Positions 7,966 to 17,559 of a stretch of DNA of 64,000 nt are shown piece after piece (the stretch's first letter is position 1; every line of letters starts with the position of its first letter). This DNA comes from Methylobacter sp. BlB1 (lineage in GTDB: Bacteria; Pseudomonadota; Gammaproteobacteria; Methylococcales; Methylomonadaceae): the NCBI RefSeq assembly GCF_015476545.1, contig NZ_JADMKV010000007.1, positions 1 through 64,000 of the forward strand, written 5' to 3'. The notes under the pieces are model-generated. The model did no database searches. It had not been told where the DNA came from and worked only from the letters and a program-made list of their open reading frames with translations. The position numbers and the translations under genes are program-made.

Positions 7966-10900
7966 CTACTTCTTCTGCTCAGCCGCTGCTTCTTCCTGCT
8001 TGACCGGCTTTTTTCTCCAGAAACCGCCGCTTGAGTAGCATTTCCAGCCCCATTTAAGCCAATTCAGCAGCGCAAAGGCCAGCCATAACGACCAGGCCAG
8101 CATGAGCAGCCGGTACACGAATAACGGCACCGAAATCAGCGTTGCGGTCGGCAGGGTCGATGGGCTTCTGTCCTGATACCAGTTCAGGTTGAACGCCGAA
8201 GACTGATTGCCGGTAATCTGCATCTCGGGCGATCCGAGCAGGCCCTGTTGGACGGCATCGAACAACAGGCTCAGCGATATCAACGTCAACAGGCCGATGG
8301 TCACCTGCATTATATTGAAATAGTTGGCCTGCGCAATCGGCCTGTCTGAGCGCCAGCCCAGGATCATTAACCAAGCGACCACAATCACGGCCGACTCGAT
8401 CGGTATCTGGCTGAGCCCGATCAACAACAAAAACCAGTGCCAGCTCTTTAACGGCGTCAAACGGATTTTTCCCAGGCCCAGCGATACGATCACGATGACG
8501 GCCAGAACGCCCCAAAATAAAACGGCAGGCCCGAATTCGGGGCCCATCGTAAACAGTACCCAGCGGTCCTGGCCCAAGCCCATACTCAGGCTGGTGTTGA
8601 CGCTGCCCTGCCCCAGATCCACCTCAGGCGTAGTTATGACGGGTGCCATTTCAAGCGCCTGCTGCCAGTTCAGCAGGATATCCTGCCTGCCGGGATGAAT
8701 CGGCACGGTCAGCGTACGCCCCTTTTGCCGCAACGGCTGAATCACGCCGTCTACCATCACCGACTGCAGCACGGCGTTTTCGGGCAGGGTCAGCGTATGC
8801 TGCGCGCCTTGCGAACTGCGCAGGCTGATTTTCAGTTCGGCTTCCTGCAGGCGCTTGCTGGGCTTAATCATGAGCCGGCTGTCATCGATAGTCAGCGTTT
8901 GGCCTTCCACCGGCTGCGGCCGCGTGATTTTCAGCGTTACTTTCTCGCCAGGCCAGGGCCGCCATTCAGGCAGCCAGCGCCCTTCATGATTCTGATGGAT
9001 CATGGCAATGCCCGACGCTTCGATATGCCAGATGGGGCTGACATCGGCTGCCCAGATTTCCCGCCAGCGGTCTGTCGGCGCCGCTGTCAATTCGATCTGC
9101 CCGGTTTTTTTCAGGACCGATTGCCATTCCATAAAAGTCTGCTGCGGCGGCATATTGACTTCGACTTTGCTGTCCTTTACGCGCACGCCCGCCGTCGTGA
9201 CCGATTCGTCCGGCAGCAGCGGCACAGCGATGACCACGGCCGAATCGGCCGGTGAAATCCTGCTGATCTGCGTGATGACGCGCCAGTCCAGGCCCAGCTG
9301 CAAGGTGCGCTTGATGCTGACAAACGGCGGCAGGACGCCAGGCTCCAGGGCCGGCTTGCCGGCTTCCTGCGCCTGGCTGACGCGGCTGAATTGCAGCTGG
9401 CCGTCGACGCGGCCGTCTTCCTGCGTGCCGCTGACCTGCCAGCCAGCCGCTTCAATGGCGACGTGATGCGGCTTCAGCGGCAGCGGCAGCGTGAACCGGT
9501 TCAGCAGTGGCGCAGCGCTCAGCTCCACCTGGTGCTCGCCTTCGCTCAGGTTGATCCATAAACTGTTGCCGCTGCGGTAAAGTCCCTGGGCGGCTTTGCC
9601 GTCGACCGAGACCTGACTTGGAAACCATTGTTCGTATTCGGCAGGCAACGGCACAGCCACGGCTTGCCGGGCATGAATTTTTAACGTCAGCGTCAACGCC
9701 TTGTCCGTGATCGCCAGGTGCATCTGCGGAATCTGCGCGCAATCCGGCAGACAGTCGGGCGCTTCCAGTAGTCTGTTGCGCAATTCATCGAGCATGGCCT
9801 GATCGGGGAAATCGGCATGGGCCGGCTGTGGCGACAGCATCGGCAGCACTAGGAACCCCAGCAGTACCGGCATTGCGGCTTTCAGGTTGAATTTGAATTT
9901 TTCGGCGACGCCGAACATCAGCAAGGCCAGCACAGCGATCAGCCCTACGCGCAGAAAATTGAGCAGCATGGTCATGACCGGCGGCTGATACCACAAATGC
10001 AGTTCCTGCCCGCTGTCCACGGCGCCGTTCCAGGACAGCTGGATCTTGGTCCATTGCCATTGCGGCAGCCCCGGGCCGGTCTGGATTTTGGCGTTGGGAT
10101 CGATGCGCTCGAAGTTGACGGCTTCGTCCTTTTCAACCGCGGCGCCGGATGCAGCCTGTTCCGGCATCGATTTCCTCATGGCCTGTTCCTCCATGTTCAT
10201 GGTTTCCGGCGCCATCGCGGCCGTAGCCGGATACTCCGTCGGCAGGATGGTTTGCCAGGGCTGCTCCAGCTGCGGGTAAAGCCCCATGCGTATCTGGTCG
10301 ACCATGAACGGGATTGCGGCCAGGACCAAAAACAGGCAGGTAACAGCGCGATACCAGTTCATGAAGCTCAAAAACCTGCCCGGCGGCAACACTTTAATCA
10401 GCGCCGTCGCAGCCAGGATATTGAGCCAGACAAAATGGGGCGCGTCGGGCTCATGCCAGATAATCACCAAGGTCAGCAGAGCGAACAATCCCCAGGCCGG
10501 ATTCCACAGATGCCTGATCGCCAGCGCCGCGATCAGCACCAGAAACAAGTCCAGCAGCGTCCAGCGCGCAATCCAACTGTCCGGCACGTTGTCGACGCCG
10601 GAGGCCGCCAAAAGACGCCAGCCCGGCGGCAGGTTCAGCTCGGCATTGACGTTATGAAAATTCTGCTCCCAGCCGACCGCGCTGAGAGTGCCGATGCCGT
10701 CCGCTAGCCGGCTGTCGGCATCCAGCGTTATGCGGCCCTGCCTGACTTCCACGCCTTGCTTATCGGCATCGCGGGTGATGAGCTGGCTTTGGCCGTCCAG
10801 CATGACCTTGCCCAGCTGCGTCCTGGGCAAGGCATTAAGCCGCCAGCCCCGGGTCATGCGACCCGTGATCAGGTCATTGACCGTATAACCGGTTCCGTCA

Positions 10901-11973
10901 AAATCCAGCCACAATTTCCGCGTCAGGTTGAGCTGGTTCGGCTCGGGTTCCGGATCGCCCCGGCGTATCAGCTTGAAATGCATGGCCTGCCCCTGGCTGA
11001 TGCGGTAGGCAGGCAGACTTTTCCAGTCCTCGGGCAGATTGGTCTGGCTTGGGTCGAGCGCGCTTAAGTCTTCAATTTCAACCACGCGCAGTTGCGGAAC
11101 CGCATTGAACACCCAGACTTCCTCAGCCGGCCAGTCTTTGCGTACTGCAAACGGTATCGCGTCCAGTTCGCCCGCGCTTCTGGCCAGCAGCTCGATCTGC
11201 CAGCGGCCGGGACGCACCTGGACCAGCAGTTGCCCGTCCGGCTCCAGCCGGGCCGGCAGCGGACTTTGCAGTTGCAGCGGAATAAAGCCTTCCGGCAGAG
11301 GCAACGCCAGTTTGATTTCGCGTTGCGCGCCAGAGACTTCCAGATCCATGCGCGTTAAAACCTGTAGCGGCACATCATCGATGATTTTACGGAACACCTG
11401 CAGATCAAGGCTGTCCCGCTGGTCTTCGAGCTTTTTCCGGCCGCTGTCGCTGTCTTTCAGCCACAGCTGTCCGTCTTTAATGATGGGCGTCTGTATGGCG
11501 TTGCCGTTGATATGCAGGCTGATCAGTCCGGTATCCTCAGGAATGGTCAGATTGTCCGGCAGCTTGTCCCAGAGAAACTGACCTTTGATCTCGTAAACGC
11601 CGGCTTCGAGCAGAACCTTCGGCCTGCCGTCTTTGTCCATGACCAGCGCCGGTTTGTCGTTAGCCGTTACGTTAAGCGGCCAATAGTTATGGTCGCCCGG
11701 CAGGCTGAGCCAGCTTTCCTGATAGACTTTCCAGCTGATCGTGAACGCGCCTTTTTCAGGTGTGATATCGAGGCTTAGCTGAGTCGGCCAGCTGCAGCGT
11801 TTTTGCTCATAGCTGTTGTATAGGAAAGGACAGATGCGCTCCTGATCATGCTGCAGCACCCAGTTGACCCAGGGCTTGAGCGGCTCCGGCACCTGCTCCA
11901 GCGTCAAGGGTTTGGCCGGTACGGCCGGGGAAAGAAATAGCGTAATTAGTAACAGCCAGATGATACGACTCAT
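7966..11973 (-). CDS. large inner-membrane protein of unknown function
   Basis: A 1335-residue protein with a signal peptide (ending PAVPA near residue 20), a long beta-rich periplasmic region (about 30-475), and a block of hydrophobic helices (about 480-560). A second beta-rich region carries helices near 660-720, and four or five C-terminal helices (about 1175-1310) lead to a basic/Glu-rich tail KKPVKQEEAAAEQKK. Repeated beta-sandwich-like stretches alternate with membrane blocks. No catalytic motif was recognised. The ATG at 11973 is chosen over one at 11991 because GGGAGC precedes it. It lies downstream of mpl on the same strand, separated by a repeat element. An envelope assembly or sensing role is possible but speculative. 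Confidence 0.8.
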   Translation of the reverse strand: MSRIIWLLLITLFLSPAVPAKPLTLEQVPEPLKPWVNWVLQHDQERICPFLYNSYEQKRCSWPTQLSLDITPEKGAFTISWKVYQESWLSLPGDHNYWPLNVTANDKPALVMDKDGRPKVLLEAGVYEIKGQFLWDKLPDNLTIPEDTGLISLHINGNAIQTPIIKDGQLWLKDSDSGRKKLEDQRDSLDLQVFRKIIDDVPLQVLTRMDLEVSGAQREIKLALPLPEGFIPLQLQSPLPARLEPDGQLLVQVRPGRWQIELLARSAGELDAIPFAVRKDWPAEEVWVFNAVPQLRVVEIEDLSALDPSQTNLPEDWKSLPAYRISQGQAMHFKLIRRGDPEPEPNQLNLTRKLWLDFDGTGYTVNDLITGRMTRGWRLNALPRTQLGKVMLDGQSQLITRDADKQGVEVRQGRITLDADSRLADGIGTLSAVGWEQNFHNVNAELNLPPGWRLLAASGVDNVPDSWIARWTLLDLFLVLIAALAIRHLWNPAWGLFALLTLVIIWHEPDAPHFVWLNILAATALIKVLPPGRFLSFMNWYRAVTCLFLVLAAIPFMVDQIRMGLYPQLEQPWQTILPTEYPATAAMAPETMNMEEQAMRKSMPEQAASGAAVEKDEAVNFERIDPNAKIQTGPGLPQWQWTKIQLSWNGAVDSGQELHLWYQPPVMTMLLNFLRVGLIAVLALLMFGVAEKFKFNLKAAMPVLLGFLVLPMLSPQPAHADFPDQAMLDELRNRLLEAPDCLPDCAQIPQMHLAITDKALTLTLKIHARQAVAVPLPAEYEQWFPSQVSVDGKAAQGLYRSGNSLWINLSEGEHQVELSAAPLLNRFTLPLPLKPHHVAIEAAGWQVSGTQEDGRVDGQLQFSRVSQAQEAGKPALEPGVLPPFVSIKRTLQLGLDWRVITQISRISPADSAVVIAVPLLPDESVTTAGVRVKDSKVEVNMPPQQTFMEWQSVLKKTGQIELTAAPTDRWREIWAADVSPIWHIEASGIAMIHQNHEGRWLPEWRPWPGEKVTLKITRPQPVEGQTLTIDDSRLMIKPSKRLQEAELKISLRSSQGAQHTLTLPENAVLQSVMVDGVIQPLRQKGRTLTVPIHPGRQDILLNWQQALEMAPVITTPEVDLGQGSVNTSLSMGLGQDRWVLFTMGPEFGPAVLFWGVLAVIVIVSLGLGKIRLTPLKSWHWFLLLIGLSQIPIESAVIVVAWLMILGWRSDRPIAQANYFNIMQVTIGLLTLISLSLLFDAVQQGLLGSPEMQITGNQSSAFNLNWYQDRSPSTLPTATLISVPLFVYRLLMLAWSLWLAFALLNWLKWGWKCYSSGGFWRKKPVKQEEAAAEQKK

Positions 11974-12087
11974 GATGCGCTCCCGGGTCAATCCATGTTG
12001 TTTTTATTTACTGCGAAGCCTCCAAAAGCTTCGCGGCATTTATAGTTAAGGATTCGGCTAAAAATAACATCCCGTTTTTATGGTCCC

Positions 12088-12152
12088 GTGGGAGCGATGC
12101 CCACATCGCGACTAAAGACCGCCGCAAGTCGCGATGTGGGCATCGCTCCCAC
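12088..12152. repeat. perfect long inverted repeat
   Basis: Perfect 24-base arms (12088-12111 and 12129-12152) carry the motif GGGAGCGATGCCCACATCGCG around a 17-base loop. A diverged copy of the same motif lies at 15166-15188, so this is a dispersed repeat family. It lies between mpl and the large membrane-protein gene and would form a very stable hairpin in the transcript. Confidence 0.75.
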
Positions 12153-12177
12153 AGGCGCCGTTATTGATTGCCGAATC

Positions 12178-13530
12178 CTAACTCAATTCATGCTGCAGGC
12201 GCTGATAGATGCCGCCGAAGCTACCATTGCTCATCAGCACGAAATGGCCGCCATGGCGCGCTTCCAATTTAAGTTTAGCGATAATTTCATCCAGCGACTG
12301 GCAGATTTCGATATTGCCGGCGTATTTTTTCAGCGCGCTCAAATCCCAGCCTAGGCCCGGCGGCTGGTAGATCAAAGCCTGATCGGCGCCCCCCAAAGAT
12401 TGCGCCAGCGTTTGCGTGTGCACGCCCATGCGCATGGTATTGGACCTGGGCTCCACGATGGCAATGATGCGCTCGCCCCCGACCTGTTTGCGCAGGCCAT
12501 CCAGCGTCGTCGCTATCGCGGTAGGGTGATGGGCAAAGTCATCATAGATCGTGACATCGTTGATGCGGGCGATGACTTCCATGCGCCGCTTGACGTTCTG
12601 GAATTTCGCCAGCGCCGTTATGGCATCGGCGGGCAGGATGCCGACATGCTGGGCCGCCGCGATCGCGGACAGGGCGTTGTAGACATTGTGCCGGCCGGTC
12701 AGGGTCCAATCGACCGTGCCCTGCTCCTGGCCGTTCAGCAATACCTTGAACTGGCTGCCGTCGGCCTGGATCAACCGGGCATTCCACGGCGCATCGGCGT
12801 CGATCGAGGTATGGGTGACCGGCGTCCAGCAGCCCATGGCCAGGACATCGTTGATGTTGGCTTCGCTCTCGGGGCTGATGATCAGGCCCTCGCCCGGCAC
12901 CGTGCGCACCAGATGGTGAAACTGGCGCTTGATGGCGTCGAGATCGGGGAAGATATCGGCGTGGTCGTATTCCAGATTGTTCAGTATGGCCGTGCGCGGG
13001 CGGTAGTGGACGAACTTGGAGCGCTTGTCGAAAAAGGCGCTGTCATATTCATCGGCCTCAATGACAAAAAACGAAGATTCGCCGAGCCTGGCCGAAACAC
13101 CGAAATTCAGCGGAATGCCGCCGATCAGGAAACCGGGCTTGAAGCCCTGGTGCTCGAGTATCCAGCTCAGCATGCTGGTGGTCGTGGTCTTGCCGTGCGT
13201 GCCGGCTACGCCCAGCACCCATCTGTCCTGCAATACATGCTCCGACAGCCACTGCGGGCCCGATACGTATTTAAGCCCCCGGTTCAGTGCCGCTTCGACT
13301 TCCGGATTGCCGCGCGACAGGGCATTGCCGATGATAACCAGATCGGGCTTGCCATCGAGGTTTTCGGCGCGATAGCCTTCCATCAGTTGTATGCCCTGCT
13401 GTTCGAGCTGGGTGCTCATGGGCGGATACACGTTCTGGTCCGAACCGCTGACCTGATAGCCCAGCTGCCTTGCGATCAACGCGAGGCCGCCCATGAATGT
13501 GCCGCAAATGCCTAAGATGTGAATATGCAA
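12178..13530 (-). CDS. mpl: UDP-N-acetylmuramate:L-Ala-gamma-D-Glu-meso-DAP ligase (Mpl)
   Basis: This 450-residue Mur ligase recycles the murein tripeptide by joining it directly to UDP-MurNAc in the cytoplasm. The N terminus HIHILGICGTFMGGLALIAR is diagnostic for Mpl rather than MurC. The ATP loop is GTHGKTTTTSML, followed by EADEYDSAFFDKRSKF and the C-terminal YDDFAHHPTAI motif. Length is normal. A small secreted protein gene ends 15 bases upstream on the same strand, so the two may share a promoter. Confidence 0.95.
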   Translation of the reverse strand: MHIHILGICGTFMGGLALIARQLGYQVSGSDQNVYPPMSTQLEQQGIQLMEGYRAENLDGKPDLVIIGNALSRGNPEVEAALNRGLKYVSGPQWLSEHVLQDRWVLGVAGTHGKTTTTSMLSWILEHQGFKPGFLIGGIPLNFGVSARLGESSFFVIEADEYDSAFFDKRSKFVHYRPRTAILNNLEYDHADIFPDLDAIKRQFHHLVRTVPGEGLIISPESEANINDVLAMGCWTPVTHTSIDADAPWNARLIQADGSQFKVLLNGQEQGTVDWTLTGRHNVYNALSAIAAAQHVGILPADAITALAKFQNVKRRMEVIARINDVTIYDDFAHHPTAIATTLDGLRKQVGGERIIAIVEPRSNTMRMGVHTQTLAQSLGGADQALIYQPPGLGWDLSALKKYAGNIEICQSLDEIIAKLKLEARHGGHFVLMSNGSFGGIYQRLQHELS

Positions 13531-13545
13531 TGTCTTATCCTATAG

Positions 13546-13767
13546 CTAGTAATTATTGCTTCTGCTCCGGTTTACCGGCATCCCGATGGACAGGCTATCC
13601 TCTTGCAGAAGCTTGAAAATGATTTCGTGGGTAGTTTTCTGGCCGGCCATGACGTTTTGCTTATCGGCCGCAGACATCGCCGCCGCGGACAGTTCTTTGC
13701 TATCTTGCGCGTAAGCCATGCCGGACAATGCGAACGATAGAATAAAAAAGCCGGCTTTGCGTTTCAT
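13546..13767 (-). CDS. small secreted protein, unknown
   Basis: A 73-residue protein with a clear signal peptide (residues 1-20, [21 protein letters not shown]) and a short, mostly helical mature part. No family was recognised. It lies 15 bases upstream of mpl on the same strand and diverges from apaG. Presence of a signal peptide and tight spacing to mpl make it a plausible gene, although its short length leaves some doubt. Confidence 0.6.
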   Translation of the reverse strand: MKRKAGFFILSFALSGMAYAQDSKELSAAAMSAADKQNVMAGQKTTHEIIFKLLQEDSLSIGMPVNRSRSNNY

Positions 13768-13839
13768 GCGGAACAGGTGCTTGCGTTTGGCGGTAAGTTA
13801 CGATCAAATAACCCCATTATCAATTTATATCATCTAATA

Positions 13840-14217
13840 ATGAGCGAAAAAAACAAAATATTAGTTGAAGCCAAGCCGCGTTTCGTGGAAGCGCAATCTT
13901 CTCCTGATGAGAACCGCTATGTTTTCGCCTACACGATCACCATTACCAATGCCGGCGAAGTCCCTGCCAGGCTGCTGACGCGCCACTGGCTGATTACCGA
14001 TGCCAACGGCAAGGTCCAGGAAGTCAGGGGCGACGGCGTGGTCGGCGAACAGCCTTACATCAGGCCCGGCGAAACCTACAGCTACACCAGCGGCGCCATG
14101 ATAGCGACGCCGGTCGGCACGATGCAGGGCAATTACACGATGCATTCCGATGACGGCAATGATTTCAATGCCTATATTCCTCGATTCACACTATCAATCC
14201 CCAGGACCCTGCATTAA
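13840..14217 (+). CDS. apaG: ApaG protein
   Basis: A 125-residue FnIII-like protein containing the ApaG hallmarks [53 protein letters not shown] and GTMQGNYTM. The gene is conserved next to apaH; ApaG binds nucleotides and divalent cations in some species and its cellular role is still debated. The ATG at 13840 is used because homologues begin shortly before the conserved core; an upstream in-frame ATG at 13777 would overlap the divergent promoter. It ends 4 bases before apaH. Confidence 0.94.
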   Translation: MSEKNKILVEAKPRFVEAQSSPDENRYVFAYTITITNAGEVPARLLTRHWLITDANGKVQEVRGDGVVGEQPYIRPGETYSYTSGAMIATPVGTMQGNYTMHSDDGNDFNAYIPRFTLSIPRTLH

Positions 14218-14221
14218 TAAA

Positions 14222-15049
14222 ATGTCTATCTATGCCATCGGCGATATCCAGGGCTGCCATGATGAGCTATTGCGGCTGCTGGATACAATCAATTTCAACG
14301 AGAACACGGACCAGCTCTGGTTCGCCGGCGATCTGGTCAACCGCGGACCTAAGTCGCTGGAAACGCTGCGGTTTGTCAAAGCCCTGGGTGATGCCGCCGT
14401 GACCGTGCTTGGCAATCATGATCTGCATTTGCTGGCCGCGGCCTGCTTGCCGGAACAGGCCGGCAAGCACGACACGCTGGCGCCGGTTTTGAAGGCGCCG
14501 GACCGCGATGAATTGCTCGATTGGCTCAGGCACCGCCCGCTGTTTCATTACAACGACGATTTCTGCCTGCTGCATGCCGGCCTGCCGCCGCAATGGGACT
14601 TCAACAAGACCCGGAAAATGGCCTTATTTGCCGAGAGAGCGCTGAGAGGCCCCGATTATCAGCGGCTGCTGACGCACATGTACGGCAACAAGCCCGACAT
14701 CTGGTCGCCCACGCTGACCGGCATGGCCAAACTGCGGTTTATCCTCAATTGCTTCACGCGCATGCGTTATTGCGATGCTTACGGGCGGCTCGATCTCATC
14801 AATAGCGGGCCTTTGGGCTCCCAGCCTGAAAAACTGATGCCCTGGTTCCAGGTGCCCAAACGCAAAAACGCCAACCTGCGCATCATCTTCGGCCACTGGT
14901 CCACGTTGGGCTACTATGAAGGCAATAACTGCTATGCCATCGATACCGGCTGTCTTTGGGGCGGCCAGCTGACCGCCTTGAAGCTGGACGGGCAGGTGCA
15001 GCGTTTCAGCATTGACTGCCCCGGCGCCAGGAAGCCTGGCAAGGTTTAG
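14222..15049 (+). CDS. apaH: symmetrical diadenosine tetraphosphatase ApaH
   Basis: This 275-residue metallophosphatase hydrolyses Ap4A to two ADP. It has GDIQG (residues 7-11), GDLVNRGP, GNHD and the later GHW and DTGC motifs of the calcineurin-like fold. The ATG at 14222 gives the standard MSIYAIGDIQGC start; an upstream in-frame ATG at 14150 lies within apaG and is rejected. It is co-transcribed with apaG, as in E. coli. Confidence 0.95.
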   Translation: MSIYAIGDIQGCHDELLRLLDTINFNENTDQLWFAGDLVNRGPKSLETLRFVKALGDAAVTVLGNHDLHLLAAACLPEQAGKHDTLAPVLKAPDRDELLDWLRHRPLFHYNDDFCLLHAGLPPQWDFNKTRKMALFAERALRGPDYQRLLTHMYGNKPDIWSPTLTGMAKLRFILNCFTRMRYCDAYGRLDLINSGPLGSQPEKLMPWFQVPKRKNANLRIIFGHWSTLGYYEGNNCYAIDTGCLWGGQLTALKLDGQVQRFSIDCPGARKPGKV

Positions 15050-15094
15050 GATAGGGCGAGAAATCACTTCCCGAATTTTGACGAGCGACAAGGT

Positions 15095-15188
15095 GTGGGG
15101 GCGAATACCCGCAAGGGGCACAAGTGAATGCGCCCCTACATCGCGATTTAAAACCACCCCGCCAGCGCGACGTAGGATCGCTCCCGCC
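15095..15188. repeat. composite palindromic repeats
   Basis: GTGGGGGCG (15095-15103) pairs with CGCCCCTAC (15131-15139) with one G-T pairing. CTACATCGCG (15136-15145) nearly pairs with CGCGACGTAG (15166-15175). The segment 15166-15188 is an inverted, diverged copy of the GGGAGCGAT..TCGCG motif found at 12088-12152. It occupies most of the gap between the convergent apaH and multicopper oxidase genes. Confidence 0.55.
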
Positions 15189-15195
15189 TCGGCTT

Positions 15196-16920
15196 TCAGT
15201 GCACGTAAAAGTTCCGCATCATGCCCAGATCCTCATGTTCCAGATTGTGGCAGTGATAAAGATACAAGCCTTTGAAATCCTGAAACGGCTTGATGATTTC
15301 GACTTCTTCCCCGGGCATGACCAGCACCGTATCTTTCAAGCCGGAGTCGACAAACCCGTGTCTGACGGTCTCGTAGTCTTCCCTGTCGACATGCCCCTCT
15401 TTGCGCGACAGAACCTGGAATTGCTGGCCGTGCAGATGGATCGGATGCGCCATCGCCATCATCATACCTCCTATCATGCCGCCGCCCATCTCATCCCTCA
15501 TGCCCATGCCTCCACCTCTGCCGCCCATGCCGCCATGGTCCATACCTTCCATGTCATGACCGCTAGTCTGCGAAGCCATCTCATGCTCTTCATGAGGATG
15601 AAAGATCTTGATCTTCTTGATCGAACCCACTTTGACCTTCTCAATCTCCATGACTTCATCCAGTGAAAAAGGCCTGCCGTTCACCAGCGGCCTCATATGC
15701 CTCTCGGTAATCGCAATCGGCAGCGGGTTATCGGCGTTATCGACATCTTTTTCGGTCAGCCGCTGACGGCGCACTAATTGCACCGGCAGTTTGGGGGAAT
15801 CGCCGACTTTTTCGGTGACATGGAATATCGCAATCGGAAATTTCTCACCTTGCCCTAAGCCGCCCGACATCATGCCCATGCCGCCCATCATGCCCCTGCC
15901 GCCTTGACCGCCTCCGCGCATACGTTGCATGCGCTCAAACATGGGCGGCATAGTCCCGCTGAAAGGCAGGCTGTACATGGCGAGTTTCGAGCCGACCGGA
16001 CGGCCGCTGAAATCCAGCCATAAATCGATCCGGTCGCCCGGGGCGAGCATGACATAGGGTTTGGTTTCCGGCTTTTCCAGCAGACTGACATCGGTCCCGA
16101 TCGCCGTCAGCGGCGTACCGTCATCCCAGCCCAGCTTATAGATGCGCGATGCCGAACCATTCAGCGCCCGGAACCTGTAAGCGCGCGACTTGACGGCAAA
16201 CTCGGCATTGGGTTTGCCGTTGACCAGAATCGTATCGCCCAGAAAACCCATCATGCGGTCGTGCATGCCGCGCACGTACTGCAGCTGGCTGTTCCTATTG
16301 AATTGCTTGTCCTGGATGACCAGCGGCAGGTCATATTCGCCGGTCGGCAGGCTCAGCTTTTTTTCTTCCTCATCGGTCACTTTCAGCAAACCGGCGAGTC
16401 CGAAATAAACCTGCGAGCCTGTCAAATTATGCGCATGCGAATGATAAAAACTGGTGCCGGCGTTGTTCAGGACTTCATATTCATAGACAAAGCGTTCGCC
16501 AGGCTCGATCGAATACATCGGATGGCCGTCGCTTTTCTGCGGCACATGCAGGCCATGCCAGTGCATGATCGAATGCTCGAACAGATTATTGTCGAAGTAA
16601 ATTCTGACTTTCTGGCCTTTGGCAAAACTGAGAGTCGGTCCCAAATAGTTGTCTTCGAACGACTGCACCGTGTTTTCAGGGCCTTTCAATAATTTTGCGA
16701 AGTATTTCTGTACCTTGGTTTTAGAGCCGTTGTTCAGAATAGGCACGAACACTTCGCGCGCCGAGAATTCGATTTCCACATCGGGCTTAAAGCCCGGCGT
16801 CGGGCTGCTTCTTGCCGACTTGGGATTGGCCAGCAGCAGTTCGGGAAACATCGCGGCCGCTGCACCGAAAGCGGAATACTGTAAAAACTGACGTCTGCCG
16901 TAATTGATTGAGTGAGTCAT
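15196..16920 (-). CDS. Tat-exported multicopper oxidase (CopA/CueO type)
   Basis: A 574-residue three-cupredoxin oxidase. A Tat signal (GRRQFLQ, residues 8-14) leads to the type 2/3 copper ligands H120-W-H122 and H160-S-H162. The C-terminal ligands are H492-P-I-H495-L-H497 and H556-C557-H558, with H562 and M567 completing the type 1 site. Two Met/Gly-rich insertions (about 327-355 and 446-490, the second with His) resemble Cu(I)-recruiting segments of CueO. A role in periplasmic cuprous ion detoxification or metal oxidation is likely; the substrate is not provable from sequence. It lies 82 bases downstream of folA on the same strand, probably with its own promoter. Confidence 0.9.
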   Translation of the reverse strand: MTHSINYGRRQFLQYSAFGAAAAMFPELLLANPKSARSSPTPGFKPDVEIEFSAREVFVPILNNGSKTKVQKYFAKLLKGPENTVQSFEDNYLGPTLSFAKGQKVRIYFDNNLFEHSIMHWHGLHVPQKSDGHPMYSIEPGERFVYEYEVLNNAGTSFYHSHAHNLTGSQVYFGLAGLLKVTDEEEKKLSLPTGEYDLPLVIQDKQFNRNSQLQYVRGMHDRMMGFLGDTILVNGKPNAEFAVKSRAYRFRALNGSASRIYKLGWDDGTPLTAIGTDVSLLEKPETKPYVMLAPGDRIDLWLDFSGRPVGSKLAMYSLPFSGTMPPMFERMQRMRGGGQGGRGMMGGMGMMSGGLGQGEKFPIAIFHVTEKVGDSPKLPVQLVRRQRLTEKDVDNADNPLPIAITERHMRPLVNGRPFSLDEVMEIEKVKVGSIKKIKIFHPHEEHEMASQTSGHDMEGMDHGGMGGRGGGMGMRDEMGGGMIGGMMMAMAHPIHLHGQQFQVLSRKEGHVDREDYETVRHGFVDSGLKDTVLVMPGEEVEIIKPFQDFKGLYLYHCHNLEHEDLGMMRNFYVH

Positions 16921-17002
16921 TTTTACCCTTCCTTATGCCTGATAGTATTTGGTTAACAGACCAGCCTATGCCCTTTAATCCCGCCTCGCTATCAGCATTA
17001 AT

Positions 17003-17497
17003 TCAAGTTATTGATTTTTCGTATTTTATAAAACTGTAGCTGAATCCGGCATCGGGATCGTTGTCAATATCCTCGCGCGACACCTCAGTCCAATGCCGGG
17101 TATCGATTTCCGGGAAAAAAGCATCGCCTGAAAATTCTTTATTGATCAAAGTCACATAAAGCGCATCGGCCCTCGATAGCATCGCTTTATAAAGCTCCGA
17201 ACCGCCGATTACAAAAATCTCCTGGAACTTTTGACCGCAACTTTCTATCGCTGTTTCAATATCGTTGAAAATCAGGCAGCCTTCCTGCTTATAGGCCGGG
17301 TCCCTGCTGATGATCACGTTCGTGCGGCCGGGCAAAGGTCTGCCTATCGATTCATAAGTTTTCCTGCCCATCAAAATAGGCGAACCCATAGTGATTTGCC
17401 TGAAGCGTTTAAGATCGGCCGATAAGTGCCACGGCAGTTGATTATTGATGCCGATGACGCGGTTGCTCGCCATCGCGACGATAAGTGATATTTTCAT
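17003..17497 (-). CDS. folA: dihydrofolate reductase
   Basis: A 164-residue type 1 DHFR: ISLIVAMASNRVIG, the active-site NQLPWHLSADLKRF (substrate Asp/Glu position occupied by Asp in SADL), MGRKTYESIGRPLPGR for NADPH, and VIGGSELY. It reduces dihydrofolate, regenerating the cofactor consumed by thymidylate synthase encoded about 1.1 kb away. The ATG at 17497 is chosen over a TTG four codons upstream. It diverges from ansA across only 62 bases. Confidence 0.95.
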   Translation of the reverse strand: MKISLIVAMASNRVIGINNQLPWHLSADLKRFRQITMGSPILMGRKTYESIGRPLPGRTNVIISRDPAYKQEGCLIFNDIETAIESCGQKFQEIFVIGGSELYKAMLSRADALYVTLINKEFSGDAFFPEIDTRHWTEVSREDIDNDPDAGFSYSFIKYEKSIT

Positions 17498-17559
17498 TTG
17501 AATGCGCAAATCGCTTTGATATTCTTTAAGGTATTATTAATAAAACACTGCATCATACT

